This document shows, in pieces, positions 54,908 through 64,000 of a stretch of DNA of 64,000 bases. The notes under the pieces were generated by a model. The model made no database searches and was not told the DNA's origin. It saw only the letters and a program-made list of their open reading frames with translations. The position numbers and the translations under genes are program-made. Numbering within the stretch: position 1 is the first letter of the stretch; every line of letters begins with the position of its first letter. The stretch covers positions 18,766 through 82,765 of the forward strand of contig WBZZ01006244.1 in assembly GCA_019918135.1 (NCBI GenBank), read 5' to 3'. The stretch comes from Paulinella micropora. Taxonomy: Eukaryota; Cercozoa; Imbricatea; Euglyphida; Paulinellidae.

Positions 54908-57153
54908 CTACTGAATACGACCACACCCTTGCACGTAGGAGCCGTTGCACAGGGCTGGCAGATTGCTCGGCCTGATACCTACGCCAGGCTGGCTAATCCC
55001 TTTAGGCTGAAACATCTGCCTGCAGGTCGTGGCGCCCCGGCCGCTACTTGCCAGGCCGTGAGGTTCTGATCGAAGACGCAGTTGCCCCCGAACACGGCTA
55101 CATAGTCCCCTGTCGCCAGGGCAGCCGACACGTTCCAGCTGCCCAGCGGCTGGTTAAACACGCACTGGCCCATGGGTTCACAGGCAAAAGCGTAGCCCAA
55201 GTACAAGACATGGCTTACGTCCCAGCCGCCGATCGGCTGGTTGAAGGCGTACGCATTCAGGAACGCCGCCCCTAGCACGGTGACCCGGCTCGTGTTCCAA
55301 CCACCGATTGGCTGGTTAAAGGCGTACGCGTTTGCGAAGGTCGTCTGCAGGCTGGTGACCCGGCTCACGTCCCAGCCGCCGAGCGGCTGATTAAAGGCGT
55401 ACGCTTTGTTGAAGGTCGACTGCAGGCTGGTGACCCGGCTCGTGTTCCAGCCGCCGAGCGGTCGGTTGAAGGCCCGCGCGCCGCTGAAAGTCCAGCCCAG
55501 GCTGGTGACCTGGCCCGTGTCCCAGCCCCCGAGGCTGCCGTTGAAGGCCGACGCATACTGGAAGGTGGAGGCGAGGCTAGCCACGCCGCTTGTGTTCCAG
55601 CCGTCCAGGTCCTGGTTGAACTTGGCGCAGCCGTAGAACAGGTGGAGGAAGCCCTGGGGGTGCGTGGCGGGCGTGAGCCACGACCAGTCCCAGTCGCGCG
55701 CGTCACCCACAAACTCGCCCATCCCGATCAGCAGGTACTCGGGCGCCACGCCCCGCAGGGCGCGCGAGCCAGCCGTAGGTGCCAGGTAGCGCAGCGCGCC
55801 CCACTCTTCCAGTTCGGGGGGCACGAGGAGTGGCGTCCCGCTGCCGACGGGGTGGTACAGCTGCACGTCGCCCCACGCGACCACTTCCACGACCTCCGCG
55901 CCGGCCACGTACCACAGCCCGTCCACGCGGCCGCTCAGGCGCAGCCAGTAGTCGCCGGCGCCCGTGTACGTGTGGTTGCAGACGGCGCCGTCGGCGTGCG
56001 CGCACGAGCCGGGCGCCGACCCGTCCCCCCAGCCCACGCCGTACGCGGCGCCCGGGCCGGCCGCGGGCGACAGCGCCAGGGCGACGACGGCGCTAGGGTA
56101 CGACACCCGCACCAGCGCCAGGAAGAGCGAGCGCGAGCACGCGGCGGGCCAGTGCGCCTGGCCGAGCGCCGTGTACGGCGCCAGCCGCGTGCAGTCGACC
56201 GAGCCCGGCGCGAGCGCCGGGGTCGCCCACCTGGCGAAGGCCCCCAGTTCCCGGAAGTCGGGCGAGACGCCCGCCAGCAGTTGGTCGAAGCGCCGCAGCC
56301 CCGGCAGCGACGTCCAGCCGCCGATCCCCGTCCACGTGAGCGCCGCGCCGCCCGCCAAGAGCTCGCTCACGTCCTCGAGCGCGGCGGTGTGCCAGCGCGA
56401 CAGGTCCAGCGTGGCCAGCGCCGGCAGGTTCGCGAACGCCCGGCTGGCGTTGCGCAGGCGGCGCGTGTCCCAGCCCTGCGTGCCGTCCAGGCAGCGCAGG
56501 CCGGTGGAGCCCTCGAACAGGCCGACCGCCGACACGGCGCCCGACAGGTTGAGCCCGTAGCTCAGGTCCGGCAGCGGGGTGGTGAGGCGGGCGAAGCTGT
56601 AGTCCCAGCTCCGCACGAGCCCGGCGTCCGGCAGCCAGGCCAGCGAGGGCACGTACGTGAGCCCCGGCGCCGCGTACAGGTGGTAACCGCTCGTCTCGTG
56701 GAAGCGCAGCTCGCCCCACTGCAGGAGGCGGTTGAGCCGCAGGCCCGCGGGCGCCGCGGCGTGCCAGGCCGGCGTCAGCGCCCAGCCGCGCACGGGGTAG
56801 CGTCCGCGGGGGTCCGCCGTCACCGTGTACGTGCCGGCCAACGCGTACGTGTGCGCGCACGGCGCGGCGCCGGCGTCCAGGCACGGCGTGGGAGGGGAGC
56901 CGTCCCCCCAGTCGACCACGAACGACGTGGGGCCGGCCGGCGCGGCGGGCGGCCACAGGGGCCACACGAACGTGTCGTGCGGGGCCGCCGTCGTCAGCTC
57001 GAGGATCGTGGCGCCGCCGGGGCACGCGACCGGGGGGCACGCCTCGGCCTGCGTCGGGCACTGGAGCGGGTAAGGGCACTTGGCGCTGGCGGCCCGGAAC
57101 CACCAGAGCAGGCGCCCCAGGCGCCACAGCCGGCAGGCCGGGCTGGTGTGCAT
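54908..57153 (-). CDS. Secreted PKD-like / BspA-DUF285 repeat protein, paralogue 4
   Basis: The ATG at 57153 (MHTSPAC) matches the MH- starts of the family. An upstream ATG at 57204 adds a poly-proline stretch and is less likely. The main open frame ends at 54979, but another frame from about 55,040 carries the family's usual end (SYVQGCG-) to a stop at 54908, so one base shift lies near 55,036-55,045. Two PKD-like domains (TSFVVDWGDGS; AYGVGWGDGS) are present. It has the longest run of DUF285 units here, at 55,620-55,100, with alternating NTSRV and DVSRV ends (FNQPLGGWDVSRV, FNQPIGGWNTSRV). Apart from the end it is intact. Confidence 0.87.
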
Positions 57154-57407
57154 CAGGTGGAGCCGGGGCGGGTGGTTTAGCCAGGGCGGGGGGGGGGGGG
57201 GCAAGTGAGGGGGCAGCCGTCAGCGCCTCCGCCGCCAGCGCCCCCGCCGCCAGCGTGGCGCCCGGGGGAGAGCGAAGAGAAGGGACTCCTCCCCCCCCCC
57301 CCCCCCCCCCTCTCTTTGGTAGCCCGGCCCTCCCCTCCGGCGACGACGAGCTACGTCGTGGACGTAGCGCGGTGGACAGAAAGCTGACCACTTACTGGAG
57401 TTTAGTA

Positions 57408-58877
57408 CTACTGACTTAGTCCACGCCCAGCAGCAGCCGACAGCGCCTTGCTCCTCCCCCAGACAGAATTCCTCCCCAGCCTTGGGCGGGCTTCACCAGG
57501 GGCAGCTACCCGGAACCGGGGGCCACTCCGACCCCGGGGCACTCTGCCAGCATTGGCCGCCGCCGCCGGGCCTCGGAGGGCGGCCTCCTTCTGTGGCCAG
57601 GCGGTGGCGCGTGAGGTCTCGTCGGAGCAGACGTAGGCAAGGCGCACCAGCGCCGACAGAAACTCGGAGGCAGGCTTCTGCTGGTCACCGGGCGCGCCGC
57701 CCTGAGACCAAGTAGGCGTCCCGTCTAGAGTCCACCACTGGTGGCTGACGAAAGGCAGCGTGACCTGGATGTAGGGGCGCACCCCTACGCAGTGCAACAC
57801 CCGGCGGCGATCTAGTTTCCGGTCCGCCAAGTAATGCCTGGCCTGGGTGAACGGCCCCTTTAGGCCCTCTTCTTGGAGCTCCTGCTGCCGCCAACGAGCA
57901 CAGCGGCCAAAGGCCGCCTGTGCGTCGGGTCCGCGCAGGAGGTCGGCCACCAATGGCCACAGCACTGGCCGCAGCTCCGGACGCAGGCGACCGTAGCTGT
58001 TAGCGACAAAGCTCAGCAGGTTGGAGAGCCTGATGGTCGGCCCGCAAGCGCGCAACTGCTCCGGCGTAGGCAGGCAGAGCCGGCGGCAGAACCGGGGGTC
58101 TGGATCTAGCAGCCGCCAGTCTCGCTGCGCATTCAAGGCGAGATTGGGGGGCTGCAGATCCGCGTGCAAGAGCGGCAGGGAATCGGCTGAGAAGTCGAGC
58201 AACCGCCGGAGGAATTCTGCCATTCTCTGTCGGTCCTGGTCGCCGAGGGCGAGCCTGTGACTAAGCTGCTGCAGGTCCAGGCAGGGGGTGGGCCCCCTGA
58301 CGAGGTCCATGACGAGCCAGCGGGTGGCAGCACGACCCGGACCCGGCGCGCCCGCTACCTGCAAGAAGCCGTGGACCGCGGGGGCTAGCCCCGCCTGCGC
58401 CAAACGGTGCTGTAGGTGCCAATAATCGAGGCAGGCCGGCGTGGGCCCCTGGCCGAGGCTTTTCAGGACTAGCGCCGGCCGGCGCAGGAGCAAGACCGAG
58501 CCCGGCTTGAGCCAGCTAGCGGTCTCGTGCATCGGGTACAAGGAGTCGAACTCGGTCTGGGTAGTGTGAAAGAGAGCACACGAGCTCAGCCCCGCGGCCT
58601 CCGGCGGCAGTTTCACCTCCTGGGAGGACAGAGGAGCACCGTCGGTCCCCTCCGCAGGGGTCCACTGTTGCACCGTCAACGTGGCTGCCCGGAGGTCTCC
58701 CGCTGGTTCAAACAGCTTGCGCTGTCGGCACGAACGGCACGGGCCACATGATCCGGCTCGGTAGCAGTGGCTACAGCGCCTGGTCGCGTCGCAGACGAAC
58801 CTGCTCGTCAACGGGGGCGGCGGCGCCTGCGGAGGGGGCGGGTCGTTGGGGCGGCGGCGCTTGCTCCCGCTGGCCAT
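57408..58877 (-). CDS. Protein-kinase-like protein with N-terminal cysteine cluster
   Basis: 489 residues from the ATG at 58877 (an upstream ATG at 58964 adds 29). Residues 35-50 carry five cysteines (CSHC..CGPCRSC), a possible zinc site. The kinase-like core has VLKS with K139, a WLVMDLVRG hinge at about 187-194, HADLQPPN at 238-245 (catalytic D240 and N245), and LDPDP at 257-261 where DFG is expected. The HADLxxxN form is shared by small-molecule and protein kinases of the same fold. The altered DFG leaves activity uncertain. The C-terminal 150 residues lack known motifs. It sits between two DUF285 paralogues on the same strand. Confidence 0.7.
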   Translation of the reverse strand: MASGSKRRRPNDPPPPQAPPPPLTSRFVCDATRRCSHCYRAGSCGPCRSCRQRKLFEPAGDLRAATLTVQQWTPAEGTDGAPLSSQEVKLPPEAAGLSSCALFHTTQTEFDSLYPMHETASWLKPGSVLLLRRPALVLKSLGQGPTPACLDYWHLQHRLAQAGLAPAVHGFLQVAGAPGPGRAATRWLVMDLVRGPTPCLDLQQLSHRLALGDQDRQRMAEFLRRLLDFSADSLPLLHADLQPPNLALNAQRDWRLLDPDPRFCRRLCLPTPEQLRACGPTIRLSNLLSFVANSYGRLRPELRPVLWPLVADLLRGPDAQAAFGRCARWRQQELQEEGLKGPFTQARHYLADRKLDRRRVLHCVGVRPYIQVTLPFVSHQWWTLDGTPTWSQGGAPGDQQKPASEFLSALVRLAYVCSDETSRATAWPQKEAALRGPAAAANAGRVPRGRSGPRFRVAAPGEARPRLGRNSVWGRSKALSAAAGRGLSQ

Positions 58878-59437
58878 GGCGTCGTCCAGGCCCTCCTCGG
58901 GGCTAACCCAGAGCTCCGGAGGGACAGAGAGGAAAACTGGACAACACGCAAGAGGCCCCGACAATTCTTCCTAGCCAGGTCTCTTTATTTGGACATTACA
59001 TTAGACAGACGGGAGGGGTCAGAAGGTCAGCGCGGGCCGAGAGAGGAATAAGAGGGAGGGACAAAAAGGGGGCACGAAGGAAGGAAGGGAAGGTGCCTCT
59101 GCTCTCTCTCCCCCTGGAGAGCCTCCCCGAGAGAGGCGTGCGTCGGGCGCCAGAGCAAGCTGGCTCAGGGGAGGGGAGCCTGCGCGCCTCCTCTAGCTGT
59201 AGCAGTGTCCTTTTTGCACTGGCTCCGGCTCCGCGTCTTTCTCCGGCGCTGCGCAAGTAGGCAGAGAGAAGCATCTTCTCGTCCCATCTCCCCCCAAGAA
59301 CTATCCCCCACCCCCCTCCCCAAAACTCTCTAGCTGGGGATGCCCAAGGCAAAGCCCAGCATCAGCCAGCAAGAAAGCCTGCTGCTTGGCCAGGGTTCCC
59401 CCGCGCGCGACTGCGTTGGATGTGCCTGGTTTCTTAC
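58878..59437. other. Intergenic between kinase-like gene and paralogue 5
   Basis: TTTATT at 58984-58989 (AATAAA on minus) is about 450 nt past the family stop at 59438. The rest is GA- and CT-rich. The sequence just before the stop (CTGCGTTGG, TTCTT) resembles that past paralogue 3. No gene is seen. Confidence 0.5.
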
Positions 59438-61640
59438 CTACAATGGAAGGTTACCACACCCGCGCACGTAGGAGCCGTTGCAGACAGCGGGCAGGTTGCT
59501 TGGCCTGATACCTACGCCAGACGCGGCAATCCCCTTAGGCTGGAACATCTGCGTGCAAACGCTTGCGCCGTAGATGGCTACGTTCTAGGCAGTGAGGTTC
59601 TGATCAAAGACACAATTGCCAGCGAACGTGCCACGTATTTGATCCGCCGCCACGGCGACGGACACGTCCCAGCTGCCCAGCGGCTGGTTAAATACACACC
59701 CGTCTTTATATATCTCATTACAGGCGAAGGTATAATCTAGATTAAAGACACTGCTTACGTCCCAGCTGCCGATCGGCTGGTTAAAGGCGTACGCGCTATT
59801 GAACGTCGATCCTAGGCTGGTGACCCGGCTCGTGTTCCAGCCGCCGATTGGCTGGTTAAAGGCGAACGTGCAATGAACGTCGATGCTAGGCTGGTGACCC
59901 GGCTAGTGTTCCAGCCGCCGATCGGCTGATTAAAGGCCCGCGCGTTAGCGAACGTCGCTAGCAGGCTGGTGACTTGGCTCGTGTCCCAGCCCCCGATGCT
60001 GCCATTGAAGGCGCGCGCCTCAGAAAAGGTTTCTCGCAGGCTAGCCACGCCGCTCGTGTTCCAGCCGTCGAGGTCCTGGTTGAACTTGGCGCAGCCCCAA
60101 AACAGGCAGCGGAAGCCGTTGGGGTGGGTAGCGGGCGTGAGCCACGACCAGTCCCAGTCGCGCGCGTCGCCCGCGAATTCACTCATCCCGTACAGCAAAT
60201 ACTCGGGCGCCACGCCGTGCAGCGCCCGCGAGCCGGCCGTCGGCGCCAGGTAGCGCAACGGATACCCGCCTACCCCCATGTGAACAGCGGGGTCGTGGTG
60301 CCGACAGGGTGGTACAGCCGCACGTCGCCCCACGCCACCACGTCCACCACCCGGGCGCCCTCTACGTACCGCAGCCCGTCAACGCGGCCGCTCAGGCGCA
60401 GCCAGTAGTCGCCGGCGGCCGCGTACGTGTGCGGGCAGACGGCGCCGTCGGCGTGCACACACGAGCTGGGCGCCAACCCGTCACCCCAGTCCACCGTAAA
60501 GTTTGCGCCCGGGCCGGCCGCGGGCGATAGCGCCAGGATGGCGGCGGTGCTAGGATAGGTCGTGCGCACGAGCGCAGAGAACAGCGAGCGCGAGCACGCG
60601 GCGGGCCAGTGCGTCGGGTCCAGCACCGTGTACGGCGCCAGCTGCGTGCAGTCCACCGAGCCGGGGCGAGCGCCGGCGTCGACCAGCCGGTGAGCGCTTC
60701 CCGGAAGTTGCCCCCCAGGCCCCGGAACAGACCCTGGAAGCGCGACAGGCCCGGCAACGACGTCCAGCCGCCGACCCCCGTGCGCGTGAGCGCCACGCCG
60801 CCCGCAAATAGTTCGCTCACGTCCTCGAGCAGGGCGGTGTCCCAGCGCGACAAGTCTAGCTCGGTCAGCGCTGGCAGGCCCGCGAACGCGCGGCTGGCGT
60901 TGCGCAGCCGGCGCGTGTCCCAGCCTCGTGTGCCCCACAGGCTCTGCAGGCCAGTGGAGTTCTCGAACACGCCGACCACCGACTCGGCGCCCGACACGTT
61001 GAGCCCGTAGCTCAGGTCAGGCAGCGTAGTGGTGAGGCGAGCGAAGCTGTAGTCCCAGCCTGCACGAGCCCCGTGTCTGCCAGCGAATCCAGCGGCGGCA
61101 CGTACGTAAGCCCCGGCGCCGCGTACAGGTGGTAGCCGCTCGTTTCGTGGAAACGCAGCTCCCCCCACCGGAGGATGCGGCGCAGCTGCAGGCCCGCGGG
61201 CGCCGCGGCGTGCCACGCGGGCGTCAGCGCCCAGCCGCGCACGGGGTAGCGTCCGCCGGGGTCCGCCGTCACCGTGTACGTGCCGGCAGCGCGTACGTGT
61301 GCGCGCACGGCGCGGCGCCGGCGTCCAGGCACGGCGTGGGGAGCGAGCCGTCCCCCCAGTCGACCGTGAACGACGTCGGGACGGTGGCCTGCGCCTGCCG
61401 ACGGCGGCGCGCCGTCGGGGCGGCGGGCGGCCACAGGGGCCACACGAACGTGTCCTGCGGGGCCGCCGTCGTGATTTCGAGGATAGTGGCGCCGCCGGGG
61501 CACACGACCGAGGGGCACGCCTCCTCTTGGGTCGGGCACTGGAGCGGGTACGGGCACCCGGCGCCGGCGGCCCGCAGCCACCCGCACAGCAGGAGGAGGG
61601 GCCACGGGCGCCACGGCTGGCGGGCGGGGCCGAAGTGCAT
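59438..61640 (-). pseudogene. PKD-like / BspA-DUF285 repeat protein, paralogue 5, degraded
   Basis: The ATG at 61640 begins MHFGPARQPW and the family signal peptide. All family blocks can be found: PKD-like domains near 61,380 and 60,500, LRNASRAFAGLPAL at about 60,890, and DUF285 units at 60,090-59,660, ending SYVRGCG near 59,465. Breaks occur near 61,290, 61,060, 60,660, 60,290 and 59,870 (one base fewer than neighbouring units), and a TAG near 59,587 replaces the tryptophan codon of the LTAWNV motif. Not all lie in homopolymers, so I call it a pseudogene, although consensus errors may add to the count. Confidence 0.75.
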
Positions 61641-61978
61641 CGAGGGCCAGGGCGTGGTGGTTTAGCAAGTGCGGGGGGGGGGGGGCCGGGAGGGGGTGGG
61701 AGACAGCGTCCCTCCGGCCGCCTGCATGCCGGCGGCCCGGTGGCAGCGGGGGCGGAGGGGCAGCGGGGCGTGGGGGAGCGGGCAGGGGGGGGGGGGGGGA
61801 GAGGAGCACGCCCCCCCCGGGAGGCCACCGGCCGCGTCCACGCGCGCGGTCCCCCCCACCGGGCCCCGCCCCGCCCCCGGGGGGGGGGGCAGCGCGCCGC
61901 GCAGGGGGCGTGTCTGCCAGCCCGGGGGAGGGGGCGGGCGTGGCCGGTGCGCGGGCCCCGTCGGCTCCAGAAAGAACC
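61641..61978. other. Intergenic between divergent genes, G/C homopolymers
   Basis: Runs of 9-13 G or C occur at 61,670, 61,787 and 61,880. No motif was recognised; promoters for the genes at 61640 (minus) and 61979 (plus) should be here. Confidence 0.5.
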
Positions 61979-64000
61979 ATGACGCGTACTCTGCTAGCTC
62001 GGAGCGCAGCGCCGCCCCGTCGGGCCCGCCCTCATCGGGCCCGCCCGCCGGGCCGGCAGCCGCGCCGGCCTGGCCGTACCCGGCCTGGTTTGTGAGCGCC
62101 GTGCAGGCGCTGCTAGGCCCGACTCCCCCGGAACAGCGCGGCTGTGCGAGCACGATCGACCACGCCTGGTCACGCTTTGCGCTGTTCCTGCAGAACCAGC
62201 ACGTGGCCGACCGGCTGCTGGACGTCGGGCTGGGTAAGGAGGCGGTGAGCTACGTCAGGCTGCTGCTGAGCGCCCAGCCACAGCACAGCTCGGCGGAGGT
62301 AACTACCCCGGCGCAAGAGGCCCGCCTGCGCGTGGGTTTGAGCGCGGCCTACCTCCAGCGCCAGTGCCTGACGGCGGACCTGAATCCGGACCCCGCGGCC
62401 GTCTGCCTGGGCTGGCAGGTCCTGCGGCACGTGCTGAGCCAGACGCGGCCCAGCGGCCAGCGCACCGCCCCCGGCCTGCAGGTAGTGGCGGCCCTGGTCA
62501 CGGGGGACACGCACGAGGTGTGGCGCTGGGTCGTGGGGGGCCGCGCCCCGCCGCCGCGCCCGCGCAGGCCACCCTGCCACTGCGCTACCCGGACGCGTGG
62601 GTGGCGACGGCGGACAACGCGGCGCTGGGCCCGTGGTGCCTGGTGCAGCGCGGCGACGCCTCGTTCCAGGACGCGAGCGTCGCGGCGGCGCTGCGGTGGC
62701 TGCGGCGGCAGGACACGCCGCCCGGGGGCTGGGTGTTCGACCCGCACGACCAGCACGTGAGCCAGTGGCTGCAGGGCCGGCCGGCGGAGCCGGGCCGCGC
62801 CGAGCGGCTGGGCGGCCCCCCCGTGCAGGACTTTAGGGCCGCGCTGGACCCGGGGCGGCCGGCGCTCGGCGGGGCCTGGCCCGTGTCGCTGCCGGGCTGC
62901 GCGCAGTTGGAGCGGCACGTGCGGGACGTGGCGGCGGGGCTCGGCGGCCAGTCCTGGTGCCAGCTGCGGGTGCCGCGGGTGCGGGGTGTGTTGTTTGCGC
63001 TGCTGCAGCACCAGCTGGGCCCCGTGTGGGCCCTGGCCGCCGACGAAGACGAGCGCGCGCGGCTGCTCGTGGTCTGGGCCCTGCTCACGGGCGTGCGCGG
63101 CCGGCCGCCCGGGGGAGCGGCGGCGTTCGGCCCTGCTATCTGTCCCTGGGCGGCCCGCCCCCGGCCTACGTGCGGCAGTGGTGCGCGGCCTGGGGCGCCC
63201 GGACGGCGTGGGGCTCCCCCGCGAACCTCTTGCGATTGCTGGCCCCCGGGTCCGCGCCGCCCGGCCTGTGGGTGGCCTGGCCGCCGGGCGGCGCGGAACC
63301 GTGGGACGCGCTGCGGACGGCCCTGGACGCGGACCCGCAGCTGCTGCCGTGGCTGGTCGTGTCGTTCCCGGACGAGCCCGCCGCGCGCCGCGGCGTGGCG
63401 GCGTCGCTGGCGCCGCTGTTTAGGGGGCCGGGGTCCGAGTACTGGCGGCGGCGCCTGGGCACGTGCCTCTTTGTGCTGCCCGCGTCGACCGGGCCCGAGG
63501 AGCGGCGTGCGCTGTCGGAAGCGAGCGGCACGCACGGCCCGCCCCTCACGACGGGGTCCGCGCTGCGGCCCTCGGTGGTGGACGCGTGGGCCGGGCTCGG
63601 CCCGCCGCCGCCGGACTGGGGGCCCCCGCCGCCGCCGTCCTCGTCCTTGCGGCCGTCCTCGTCCTCGTCGTCCTCGTCCTCGCGGCCGTCCTCGCGGCCG
63701 TCCCCGCCCTTGCAGCCGTCCTCGTCCTCGTCGTTCTCGTCCTCGCGGCCGTCCTCTTCATCCTCTTCATCCTCGTCCTCGCGGCCGTCCTCTTCATCCT
63801 CTCCTCGTCGTCCTCGCGGCCGTCCTCTTCATCCTCGTCGTCTCGTCTCGTCCTCCCCGTCGTCGCCGCCGGGCCGGGCCGCCCGGCTGCGTTACAGCGA
63901 GGGCCGGCGCTACGCGGAGCTGGTGCGCGGCGCTCCGTTGGCGCTGCTGCAAGACCGGTCGGCTCGTCGTGGGCGCTGCTGCGCGGCGGCCCGGGGCGCG
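61979..64000 (+). CDS. Hypothetical protein with Ser-rich low-complexity tail, partial
   Basis: Coding character begins near the ATG at 61979 (MTRTLLARS), but the credible frame just after it is one base off, so an early shift is likely. The main segment to about 62,540 is helical (FVSAVQALLG; HAWSRFALFLQNQHVADRLLDVG). It continues in another frame (YPDAWVATADNAALGPWCLVQRGDASF) and, after about 63,130, in a third (AYVRQWCAAWGARTAWG). Near 63,630-63,850 a serine/arginine/proline tract is encoded by TCCTCGTCCTCG repeats. The frame is open at the right edge. No family was recognised; length exceeds 670 residues. Confidence 0.55.
63636..63852. repeat. TCCTCG-type microsatellite
   Basis: TCCTCG and CGGCCGTCCTC units repeat over about 215 bp inside the partial gene at the right edge and encode a serine-rich stretch with RPSS words. 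Confidence 0.9.

Noticed and set aside
1-64000. tRNA, rRNA or other structured RNA genes
   Set aside because: No tRNA cloverleaf or rRNA-like stretch was noticed by eye. A covariance-model scan would be needed to exclude them.

Overview
This window is very GC-rich, with long C/G homopolymers. Genes lie on both strands with short gaps, and most gene ends carry AATAAA or ATTAAA signals. There are no bacterial operon or ribosome-binding-site patterns and no RNA genes that I can see. The recognisable core genes are a second-largest RNA polymerase subunit (RPB2-like), an FtsJ-type 2'-O-methyltransferase, a SNF2-family helicase, a protein-kinase-like protein and F-box/LRR proteins. Together they fit a large eukaryotic DNA virus of the nucleocytoplasmic (NCLDV-like) kind, or a copy of one inserted in a host genome. 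The host and exact lineage cannot be told from the sequence. Most proteins are too divergent to name.

Layout. 1-8.7 kb: a partial unknown gene with CxxC pairs and three F-box/LRR-like genes, one broken into many frames. 8.7-14.5 kb: one very long RPB2 gene on the minus strand. 15.2-20.6 kb: another F-box/LRR-like gene, an unknown plus-strand gene, a long inverted-repeat (foldback) element, a duplicated gene fragment and a small AT-rich gene. 21.3-33.3 kb: a large protein with a nuclear-localisation-like motif, a CoiA-like nuclease candidate, and a giant membrane glycoprotein of about 2,300 residues. 33.7-43.6 kb: a nicotinamidase-like enzyme with a C-terminal extension, the SNF2 helicase, the cap methyltransferase and two low-complexity proteins. 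43.8-61.6 kb: five paralogous secreted proteins with PKD-like domains and BspA/DUF285 repeats, two foldback elements that bracket one of them, and a kinase-like gene. From 62.0 kb to the edge: a partial unknown gene with a serine-rich tail.

How it fits together (inference). The polymerase, methyltransferase and helicase would serve virus-encoded transcription and mRNA capping. The F-box/LRR proteins could redirect host ubiquitin ligases. The nicotinamidase could alter the host NAD pool. The giant glycoprotein and the DUF285 family look like surface or secreted proteins.

Many genes are interrupted by frameshifts although the protein signal continues in another frame. Several breaks sit in C/G runs, which points to consensus errors. 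Others, above all in the 4.0-7.6 kb gene and the 59.4-61.6 kb paralogue, are dense and include a nonsense change, so real decay is likely there. Coordinates for broken genes span the whole recognisable coding region.
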